Of a DNA stretch of 64,000 nt, positions 55,526 to 64,000 are shown one piece after another. Origin of the DNA: Ailurus styani. Taxonomy: Eukaryota; Chordata; Mammalia; Carnivora; Ailuridae. Every line of letters starts with the position of its first letter. Within the stretch, counting starts at the first letter, position 1. The DNA is taken from the NCBI GenBank assembly GCA_002007465.1, contig LNAC01000745.1:564245-628244 (forward strand), in the 5' to 3' direction. The position numbers were made by a program, and so were the translations under genes. A model generated the notes under the pieces. It made no database searches, had not been told where the DNA came from, and saw only the letters and a list, made by a program, of their open reading frames with translations.

Positions 55526-57814
55526 ATAGGAATATTATCACCCTAACCGCTTTCCTCAAGTTCCCACTTCCCTATGGCAAAATAACCAAGATTTGGAGCC
55601 ACCCCACCACTAATACCACCCAAAACAGGACAAAAAGTGGTAACACCATTCTTGGCCACATCGGCATGCTCTCTAACTGTTCAGTTGGTTGGCAAGTAGG
55701 GAAAACAGGAGACAGAGATAAGTAAATTATGTTTGAAAGAAAACTGACTTCCATCCAGCTAAGGTTTGTCAGATTTGGTATATATTCTTGCTGCTGCTCT
55801 TATTCACCCAGAGTTTTCTTTACGGTCTCAAGATTACCATTTGAAATGCTCTTTGAGTGACATAAAGTCAACCCCGGGATCCAAAGCAGCTCTGATGTGC
55901 ATTGGGGAAATGCTGGTGTGCTGAAATCCTAGTCCACCATGTTTGCCACAGAAGGTGGACAACTCCAGCTAACTGTCACCTTAGCAAAAGCTCAGAGAGG
56001 AATTAAATACAAAGCGGACGGCTTTGATAAGACAAAAAGTATTAGTATCTTTCTGAAAGCCTCCCTTGGAAGATTTTTCGACCCTTCTTCCTTAAGAAAT
56101 AGGTGGGCATTAAATTCAGTTCTTGTTTCAAACAAAACACTTATATGTCAATTGCAAGAAATATGTAGAGGGGTGAGGTTGCCTTTAATATCTTATTGAA
56201 CAGTGTGACAAGAATTTTTAAATGTACAAACTAACCATGGGATGACCTTTCAAAACTGAAATGCATAGGTGTGGATGACATTTTCTCACTCAGTTACTTA
56301 TTTTGAAATCTAAATTAAAGCACACACAGCACCAAATTAAATATCTCCTCCCCAGAGTGAATATCCCAATTATTTATAACTAGGCAACTTAAACATCCAG
56401 TAATCAACAAACATTAACATGTAAATACTTTGTTTTAATAAGCCATAAACATTAATAAGCACATGGCTGAAATTACTTCTGCTGAAATTATTCATCTGCA
56501 ACCCGAAATATCACATCAGGGCTGGAGAGAAATAAAACTGTTAAATTTGATTCTGAAAACATTCATGTGAGTTTGCAAAAATCCTCTTTATTTTCTGGTG
56601 GATTTTTTTCAAGAATTTTTTTTTCCTCCCTCCCCCTGCTAGGAGACTTATAAAACTGAAATGTCAAGTGAGGGTTGCTTTATATCATGTTCTGTCAATC
56701 AAAGGAAGGGAGGCTTTATGCATCTGTTGCTAGTATATTGGCACTTTTTGAAGAGTGTTTCGGTGGGAGCGAGAATAAATAAAGATCCTTCAGGCACTTT
56801 CTCATTTACGGATGAGGAATCAAAGCAGTCTGAAACTTCATTTTCAGCCTGATACCCTGAAGATTGTTGGCTGATAATTCTGGATGGAACAGCTTATCTT
56901 GGCGGATTAGGGAGAACATGGCCTTCCTATTACTTCTGGCTTCAGCCTATTCAGCTGGGTAGACTTTGTCACACAGTATCTGGGCCTTTACATATGTCAC
57001 TAATCTTATCTATATCTTTCCAGCTCCTTCTGTTGGAGCTGTGGTTCCCCTGCCTAAACCTCCCATTTCTTCATTACACCATCTGTATAGGCATTAGCCT
57101 TCCTAAGTGCCTTCCTACACCAATGCATTCAGTAATGGCAACTTTTGCAGACGTGCTGTTTTCGTGAGCAGTTGGGTCAGGATTTTCGCCCAAATCTGGA
57201 GACTCTCACATCGGTTATATTCAAAAGCTCCCTGTAGTCTCCAAACAAAGTCATTTTTCCCCTTTACCAAATCCGCTTAACTAAATGAAATAATCTCCAC
57301 GCTGTATTATCTTGGCCATCATTAAAGAGAATGTGGACATTTCCCTCCTGTGCCTGTCTGTGCAAGGCCGTCCCTTTCCCACAGGTGTGAGACCACTGTT
57401 CCCTCATGAAACCGACAGGTGAACTCCTTGTGTGTGCGACACAATCAAGAGGCCATAGAGATTTCCTAACTGACGCTGTCCTCAAGAAGTCTACAGTCTA
57501 CTGGGAGATGGGAATTCACAGAAATAACTATGAGGCAAGGTGAAAACCGTGCATATACACTTAGAGTTTGGAGGGTTCATAAAGGGATAAGTGAAAGGAA
57601 GAACCTAAGAAGGCTGAGTGAAGGAGGGGGCATTGATAAACAAGATGTGAACTGTTGCGATGGGGATTGGGAACTCTTCTGGTGTCTGTTTTCCATTTCT
57701 TTTGGAATGAGGCATAGAAGTCAAAAGTGGTAATGGAATTTGTGTCTCAGGCCAGAAGAGATCTGCATCAAAGACTGCTCTTTGCTCATCAAATATCCAT
57801 CCTTCACTTTGCTC
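55526..57814. other. no gene seen; includes a repeat-free AT-rich stretch
   Basis: The part 56380-56570 is free of repeats I know and rich in homeodomain-like TAAT cores, with GTAAATA and CTTTGTTTT next to each other at 56421-56436. Such a mix is typical of enhancers, but this is inference. Elsewhere no exon or RNA gene is visible. Confidence 0.4.
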
Positions 57815-58250
57815 TCAAATGAACCTCACATTTAGCTGAGCACACTTGTCCCCCCAACACAGACCATATTTGTCAGTCTCCCTTGCGTCTATGTGGTGAC
57901 CATAAACTTGAGTTCTGGTCAATGAGATGCAAGTAGAGGAAATTTTCATTAAAGGCAAGGGGGAGCCCCTCTCCTTCACTCTTGCCCTTCTGGTTCTTGG
58001 AATGTGGATATGAGGGTCTCCAGCAGGTGTTTGGAAGGTGAGGGCAAAGGCCACACCCTAAGGATAGTAGAGTGAACAATTCAAAGAAGCCTGGGTCTCT
58101 GAGAGTGGAGATACCACACCAGCCTTGCCTTGCTCATCTCCAGCCTGCTTTTATGCTGGAGAGGAGTACATTTGTATCTTGTCCTAGGGATGACCTTTAT
58201 TTGTTTGTTTGTTTCGGTGAATCCTAACAGCCAAGTGAATCCTAACCAAC
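57815..58250 (+). repeat. old LTR-like repeat, second copy
   Basis: TCTCCCTTGCGTCTATGTGG, TTCTGGTCAATGAGATGC, GAGCCCCTCTCCTTCAC and GCCTGGGTCTCTGAGAG follow the same family as 40170-40620 in the same orientation. Frames on the minus strand here are antisense to the repeat. Confidence 0.45.
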
Positions 58251-58364
58251 ATAGTCTATACTCACTGCTAAAATCCTAGTCTCATGAGTATGTATCATGT
58301 AATGATACCTAATAAAGTATCTAGCTTCCCGGCATAGCATGAAAATGTCATGATGCATCAGCCA

Positions 58365-58500
58365 CAAAATATTTATTGGGTTCCTGCAATAATCAGGGCA
58401 CTTTTCTAGACAACAAGAACAAAGTGATGGGGCCTGATTCCAGCCTTATGAAGCTTAGATTCTACTTAGGGGGGGTTAAAACAGCCTTGCTAAAGGAGAA
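58365..58500 (-). mobile_element. L2 LINE 3' end fragment
   Basis: CACAAAATATTTATTGGGTTCC, GCACTTTTCTAGACAAC and TATGAAGCTTAGATTCTACTT follow the inverted L2 3' end. Confidence 0.6.
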
Positions 58501-59179
58501 TTACTCAAGTACAGTTATGAAACACAAGTACCAAAGGAGTACAACCCATAGTATCACAGGAATTGAGAGGAGACAGAAAATACTTAAAGCTGGGGTAGGC
58601 AGGGCTGCTGGATAAAACATAGCATACCGAGTTAAAAGGAAATTTCAGATTAAAAAAATAAATATTGCTCAGTATAAACATATCCTAAATATCCCATGGG
58701 ACACATTTCTATTTTTTTAAAAAATATTTCTTCTTTATTTGAAATCAAATCCCAAATTGAAACTCAAATTCTAAACTTCAATTGTCCAAACTACTTTCAT
58801 GGGCTATGCTGACACTACAAGATTATTTTTCTGAAATTCACATTTAACCAGGCATCCCATATTTTTACGTGCCTAATCTGACACCCCTCAGCTATAACCT
58901 TCTGTGATGTCTTCACAGAAGAGGTGGAAAGTAAGATGAAGAATGAGTACAATCAATGGAGAGGTAGGGATGGGGCCATGCTTTTAAAAGCATGGTGCCC
59001 AAGGCCTAGAGCCCACGCCAGAGCATCAGAAAAACATAAAAACCCCATTTTCCTTCATTGTCAATTTTACTCAGAAAACAAAAACAAAAACAAAATAAAA
59101 CACATACACACAAAATGTTAAGTAATGTTATTCTCAATATTGAGTAGAATGCAAAATTTGCATGAATTTTAATATAAAG
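58501..59179. other. no gene seen
   Basis: AT-rich, with an AAACAAAAACAAAA low-complexity run near 59075-59098. No credible coding region. Confidence 0.45.
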
Positions 59180-59398
59180 CAGGGCTTCTCAACCTTGGCA
59201 CTGTTGACATTTGGGGCTAGGATAATTCTTTGTTGTGGGGGACTGTCCTGTACATTGTAGGATCTTTAGCAGTCTCCCTGGCCTCTACCCGCTAAAAGCA
59301 TGCTGTTCCCAGTCGCAACAACCCAAAATGTTTCCAGACATTGCCAAAAGTCTTCCGGGGGAAGGGTGCCAAGGTGACGCTTGGTTGAAAACCACTGG
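59180..59398 (+). mobile_element. MER20 hAT-Charlie element
   Basis: The left end is CAGGGCTTCTCAACCTTGG and the right end GGTTGAAAACCACTG, imperfect inverted repeats. Inside, GCACTGTTGACATTTGGGGC, TTCTTTGTTGTGGGGG, CTGTCCTGTACATTGTAGG and ATGTTTCCAGACATTGCC are diagnostic of the 219-bp MER20 family, which it covers end to end. Confidence 0.9.
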
Positions 59399-60228
59399 TA
59401 TATGGTGTGGCACTTCCAAAACAATTTTGTGGTTGTGATGATTATTTGGGGCTTTGCCGCCCTACTGTCAATCCAATGCATCCATTCTACTCATCACCCA
59501 GGTTCTTTTATGGAGAAGTTTCTGACGGTGAGAGAGAGAAGCATCTGACCGCCAACTTGAGTCAGGGTACTACTTTTCTAATTTATTAGCTCTTTTGTCC
59601 CCCTCTAGTTTTCCAGATTTTAAATTCCCTGAGGCAAGCCCAAATCATCTCTCCAAGCACCCAACGCCTACCTCACGACAGGCAATCCATCCATGTGAAC
59701 TGAGTTGTCGAAGGAAAGTGTTTGGCTTCTGTTTAGAGAATCCCAGGAATCCATGAACTAGGGCGGAACAGAAGAGTGAGGCCTTTGACCTCTGGTAATA
59801 TGCTAGGGGGGCAGCGCTGTCAATATCAGGTTTGATTTCAGCAGGAGGCCTTCAGCCTGCAGGAAGCCTTGCAAATCCTTCCCCAGACACATGAGCACTT
59901 CCTGCTTGGTGTCACCCACTGCTGTCTGTGCTTCCCATTTCTAGATTCCTAGCCTCTCCCCACCTGGTCAGGGGCACTGTTCCTTCTAAGCTGTGGGCCA
60001 GGAAGGCTGCATCGGACCCCAGTTACCACCGCCTGAGGCCTTCCTCTGTAATCTGCCGCCTACCCAGCTCTTCTGGCAACACAGTACCTAAACTGAAAGT
60101 AAACTCTGGGCCCGTGCAGCCTTACTGGTAAGAAAACAGCCTCGATTTCAGCTCCACTGTGCAACCAATTCCTCCACCGACACGGGAGAATCTAAGAGAA
60201 GGGTGACGTTGCTAAGAAGTGTGAAAAA
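59399..60228. other. no gene seen
   Basis: Moderate GC around 59940-60120 without a recognisable repeat or frame. No evidence of an exon. Confidence 0.4.
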
Positions 60229-60238
60229 TCCATGAGGA

Positions 60239-60432
60239 GGGGCACCTGGGTGGCTCAGTCCGTGAAATGTCTGCTTTCAGCTCAGATCACAAGCTCAGGG
60301 TCCTGGGATGGAGGCCCCCGTGGGGCTCCCTGCTCAGCCGGGGAGTCTGCTTCTCCCTCTCCCCTGCCCCTCCCTCTGCTCATGTGCTCGCTCTCTCTCT
60401 CTCAAATAAATAAAATCGTAAAAAAAAGAAAG
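60239..60432 (+). mobile_element. Can-SINE with flanking duplication
   Basis: Head GGGGCACCTGGGTGGCTCAG, CT-rich middle and AAATAAATAAAATCGT tail plus an A-run. TCCATGAGGA at 60229-60238 and 60433-60442 is the duplication. Confidence 0.95.
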
Positions 60433-60513
60433 TCCATGAGGAATGGTGAAAAAAGATAAGTCTGTGAGTGTATTTGTATGTGTGCATGTGTACTTATATG
60501 TGAGTGCACACAT

Positions 60514-60534
60514 GTGTGTGTGTGTGTGTGTGTG
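60514..60534 (+). repeat. short (TG)n run
   Basis: About ten TG units. It contributes the cysteine/valine-rich start of the long frames that begin upstream. Confidence 0.9.
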
Positions 60535-62160
60535 CAGGACCGTTCTCACACACAGCAAGATGATGGCGTGGTCCCTAGAGATTCTTCCCTTAGACCTAGT
60601 TTATCTAAGAGCTGTTCCTGTGAAGTTAATGGACCTAGAGAGTGGACTTTGCAGGCAGGAGATGTGCCTGAGAACAGTCCTTCTTGCTCAGACGCTCCTA
60701 TTACTCTTTCCTCTTCTGCTTCATTGTCAAGTCCATTCTCTCTGTGTCCATTCCTGCTGCACATGCTCACCCACAGCCCACATTCTGGCCATCATTTCTC
60801 TTGCAGTGCAGACTGTGAGGTTATTCTTGCTGGCCTGAGCCACTGTGGTCTTGGGTGCCTTAGCGCTTGCTGTCTTAAATTCTCCAGTGACTGTGACATT
60901 GAGGGCAGGTCCTCTGTAGGTCTGGGCAGGGCCAAGCCAAGTTCTTACCTTCTAAGAACCACTGAGACTAGGTTAGTCAAGAATGTGGTGCTCCTTACAT
61001 CCCAGGCCCATAGTAGGCCCTGCTCACAAGTTTTCTAAACAGAGCTCCCCTAACAACCGAATTACAATTCGGTTGGAGCTGGCACTCCAGATAAATGTCC
61101 TTTGTCATCCCTGCCTGAGGTGATGGGAAGTGGGAGGAGTGGGAAGGGTGGAAGAAGGAACCAGGAATGGGAGGCGTGGGTGGAACAAGGGGCCTCAGCC
61201 CGGAGGCTAAGAGTGAAGCCCATAGAAAACTCTAGCTGCAGAGGAAGCTGACCTCAGAAATGTGTCTATAAGTGAACAGATGTGACTCTTGATCTGAGCG
61301 GTGCTGGGAGAGTACATGTGAGAGAAAACTACAATATGTTAGCAAAGGCACTATATATCGACATTGTTATAGATGCTGTTTAATTAATAAAGGGAAGACG
61401 AACTGTGAGACGTTGGCTTTACCACACAAGATTAATAATAATAATTATAGCCATGTATATGACCTGCTTACTATCTTTGTCTTTCTATCTGTGCAGCAAT
61501 GACAAATCCTGAGCATATTATTGATCTGTAATAGATGAACTTTGTTGTGCATTTTTATTTGATGACAACACTGAACTCACATGATGCAAAAATTAGAAAA
61601 AGAGGCATTTATCATTCTCTTTCCTTTGCTTAGTGACAAAGCTTGGCTTACCTTATTCACTGGGGTGTTGCCATCTGTTTAGGGAACATGGCCACCAATT
61701 CACAAGTTAGAGGAGATGATAGCACTTTAGAGCTCATGTAAAACAAAGAAACAGAAGGTGGAAACCTAATTTTCTGCTGCTGGGCTCCAGCCTCTGACCG
61801 TTGCTAGTGAAGGACCACCCATCCTGTGAGCCTACCTTCCATTTCTACTGAAATGTCTTTCAAGTTTATTCAGATCTTCCCTGGCCCGTTCTTAGGGGGG
61901 ACACTGATAACTTTCCTGGCTAACTCACTGTGATGCAAAAAGATGGGATCTGGTCATTTCCATTCCCCTGAGGATGCAACAGGACCAGGAACCATGGGAG
62001 AGGAATAGGCCTTGCTGCTGGGATGGCTCCATTGCCTCCCACAGCGAAGAGAAGAGTTAAGGTTGCACAACTTCGATTCAGGAACATTTCTTTCTTACAC
62101 CCATTTCTTCTCCCTAATACAGATGCTTATGCCTTTACTGGGGGATTTCCCCAACTCTGT
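60535..62160. other. no gene supported; longest frame in the window starts here
   Basis: A 186-residue frame (60478-61038) runs from the TG tract into unique sequence, overlapped by a 131-residue frame in another phase. Neither shows a known domain. The first residues are translated TG repeat, and nothing here resembles an exon with a proper promoter or splice sites. I treat it as chance. Confidence 0.5.
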
Positions 62161-62164
62161 CTGC

Positions 62165-62290
62165 AAGCTCGGACACTTCCATTTGCTGACTATTCTCAAA
62201 GCCTACTGAAGGCCAGCCCTGTGCCAGGCAGGCACGGAGAGTGTCCTGATGAATAAGGTATGGTCCTGGCCCTCAGTCATCGGATGGCTG
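62165..62290 (-). mobile_element. L2 LINE 3' end fragment
   Basis: AAGCCTACTGAAGGCCAGCC, GTGCCAGGCAGGCACGGAG, GATGAATAAGGTATGGTCC and TGGCCCTCAGTCA follow the inverted L2 3' end. Confidence 0.55.
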
Positions 62291-62529
62291 ATTTAGAAAA
62301 TAGAAGTACTTATTGATAGTTTCCATTGTACATGGAAAGTGGGAACACAGAGGGCCATGTAGGCATCCAGCAGTTTCATCCTACCTCAGCGTGGCTTCTA
62401 GCTCAATTTCTCCTAAGATGCTGCTTCAATCACTGAGGCAGATCTTCTCAATGGTATTTCCAAGAGTCATTGCTATACTTCCTCCTTGCTCACAGAATCC
62501 TACTTTTGTTTGGACCAATGTGATAAATG

Positions 62530-62881
62530 ACTGCTAGGGACTGGATGTTTGCATTCCACCTAAATTCATATGTCAAAGTTTAAAATCCCGATGTGATGGG
62601 TGGAGCCTTTTGGGGATAATTAGGTCATGAGGGTAGAGCCCTCGTAAGTTGAATTAGGGCCCATATAAGAAGAGACAGAGAGATGATTGCTCTCTGCTCC
62701 CCATTATGTGAGGACACAGCAAAATGAACACCATCTGTAAACCAGGAAGAGGCTTCTCGACAGACACTGGATCGGCTGGCCCCTTGATCTTGGACTACCC
62801 AGCCTCCTGAACTGGCAGAAATAGATTCCTGCTCTTTAAGCCCCCCGGTCTATGGTATTATGTTATAGCGGCTTGATGGCA
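62530..62881 (+). repeat. MaLR-type LTR (MLT/MST-like), direct orientation
   Basis: GGACTGGATGTTTGCATTCC, AAATTCATATGTCAAAG, ATTAGGTCATGAGGGTAGAG, TATGTGAGGACACAGC, CCTTGATCTTGGACTACCC and GGTATTATGTTATAGCGGC give the order of a solitary ERVL-MaLR LTR, the same family as the inverted copy at 55120. No viral genes beside it. Confidence 0.75.
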
Positions 62882-63430
62882 AGTGATGATGGGCATAGGG
62901 CGATGAGGACAATTGCATTTTCCTTTGCAATGCAAAGATGTGGCCATATGGCCCAATTTTAGCCAAGGGGTGGTCTGCTGAAGGACCTCTGTGAAAGTAT
63001 TTGCTTTCAGACAAAAGAGATTGAAATGGGGAGAGTTCTTGGTGAACAATCTTCCCCTTCTTTCATGCTGGGGATGTGAGGACATGCTGCTGGGAGCCAC
63101 AGAAGCAATCTCAAGAATAAATGTGGAAATTCAATGTGCTACGAATAGCGAAACAAAAGAATGGGAAGATGCTGGGCCCCTGATGACACTGCTAAACTTG
63201 TGAGCAGACCTTGGAATCCCTCCATTCAGATTGCTTGTTAACTGTACTATGAAATGGCTTGCCTTCCAACCGGATGTTAGCTTTTTAGGTTTCTTTGCAG
63301 CCCAAAGCACTCCAAAATGACATAGCCTTGTAATCAATCCTCCTTGCTAGTAAGCCTTAGTGATGTTGTGCTGCCTAGCAGACATTGTCTGAATGACTCA
63401 GCCACTTCATGATTTTTCACTGATCTGGAG
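62882..63430. other. no gene seen
   Basis: Short frames only; no repeat or RNA gene that I can name. Confidence 0.45.
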
Positions 63431-63745
63431 CAAGGATTTGCAAACTCTGCCCTGTGGGCCCGTTGCCTGGTTTTGCCTGGCCTGTGAATTAACCATGGTT
63501 TTTGCATTTTTGAACAATTGAAACAAAAATCAAAACAAGAATAATATTTTGTGATATGCAAAAATTATATAAAATCAACTGTCAGTGTCCATAGTAAGGT
63601 TTTATGGGACTTCGGCCATGATCATTGATTTATATGTCATCCCTGGCTGCTTTCATGCAAAGGGTATTTGAGAGAAAACAGATGGACTGAGAAGCCTAAG
63701 ATATTTGCTCACTGGCCTTTGACAAGAAAATCTGTAGACCCCCTG
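63431..63745 (-). mobile_element. hAT-type DNA transposon remnant (Tip100-like branch)
   Basis: The ends CAAGGATTTGCAAACTCTG and AAATCTGTAGACCCCCTG are imperfect inverted repeats. The inside CCCTGTGGGCCCGTTGCCTG, then GGTTTTATGGGAC and GCCTAAGATATTTGCTCACTG matches a widespread nonautonomous hAT family of mammals. No transposase. Confidence 0.6.
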
Positions 63746-64000
63746 CTCTACTACATGAATCTCCACTCAAGTCAGTGATCAAGACTATATTTTAGGAATG
63801 TCCCTCTTCTTGCCCTCGACCATGGGGTTTCCTCCACTGAAAATTGCCCTTCCTCTCTTCTCTTGGAAAACTTCACATTGATTTATTGATCTAGTGAGTT
63901 GATAAAAACACTTTTACAAATATTAAAATATTAAAGTCTGATTCTTACGAAAAATTCTTTGAGATGATAAAGCAGAGATCAGTATTATTTTACGGAGCAG
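63746..64000. other. no gene seen at right edge
   Basis: AT-rich DNA with no repeat or frame of note. A MIR-like hint at the last 40 bases (GATGATAAAGCAGAG) is cut by the window edge. Confidence 0.4.

Noticed and set aside
60478..61038. 186-residue open frame, the longest in the window
   Set aside because: It starts in a TG microsatellite, shows no domain I recognise, is overlapped by another frame of 131 residues, and has no exon or promoter context.

Overview
The window reads as nuclear DNA from a caniform carnivore, most likely a musteloid (ferret, mink, badger or marten group). The evidence is about 21 copies of the carnivore tRNA-Lys-derived SINE (Can-SINE/SINEC). The least diverged copies, at 13373, 34534 and 53323, carry the GTGGGTTAAAGCC head variant that I associate with mustelids, while others (for example 25608) look like the older variant shared by caniforms. 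Old eutherian repeats (MIR, L2, L1M, MER5, MER20, other hAT elements, MaLR LTRs) fill much of the rest. The lineage call is inference from repeat type only.

Layout. Positions 1-2100 form a CpG island with promoter features: CCAAT boxes, GC boxes, an E-box, a YY1-like core, two opposed ZNF143/THAP11-type motifs and a perfect PBX-MEIS composite site. On the minus strand, positions 1-500 look like an A-rich then GC-rich 5' leader, so a gene may start here and run off the left edge. I could not identify it. From 2.1 kb to 64 kb I find no exon, processed pseudogene or structural RNA gene. All reading frames are short or fall in repeats, so this is a gene desert or part of a very long intron.

The 2.1-64 kb part holds SINEs throughout, many with recognisable target-site duplications, including one SINE nested inside another in the opposite orientation (13.3-13.8 kb). 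Microsatellites include TG at 11.9 kb, GATA at 25.8 kb, TA at 29.4 kb and a 425-bp CAT/CAC tract at 43.4 kb. There is a decayed L1 3' end at 50.3-51.9 kb, two copies of another ancient L1-type segment (39.2 and 44.8 kb), hAT elements at 48.8, 59.2 and 63.4 kb, and old LTR-like pieces at 20.4, 26.8, 55.1 and 62.5 kb.

The most striking object is a 116-bp inverted repeat with a 23-bp loop at 50075-50329. The arms are about 92% identical and the inner 46 bp match perfectly. It lies between an L2 remnant and an L1 remnant, and a transcript crossing it would fold into a long hairpin. No genes here can be shown to work together; what can be described is one promoter and a repeat-rich flank with possible regulatory elements.
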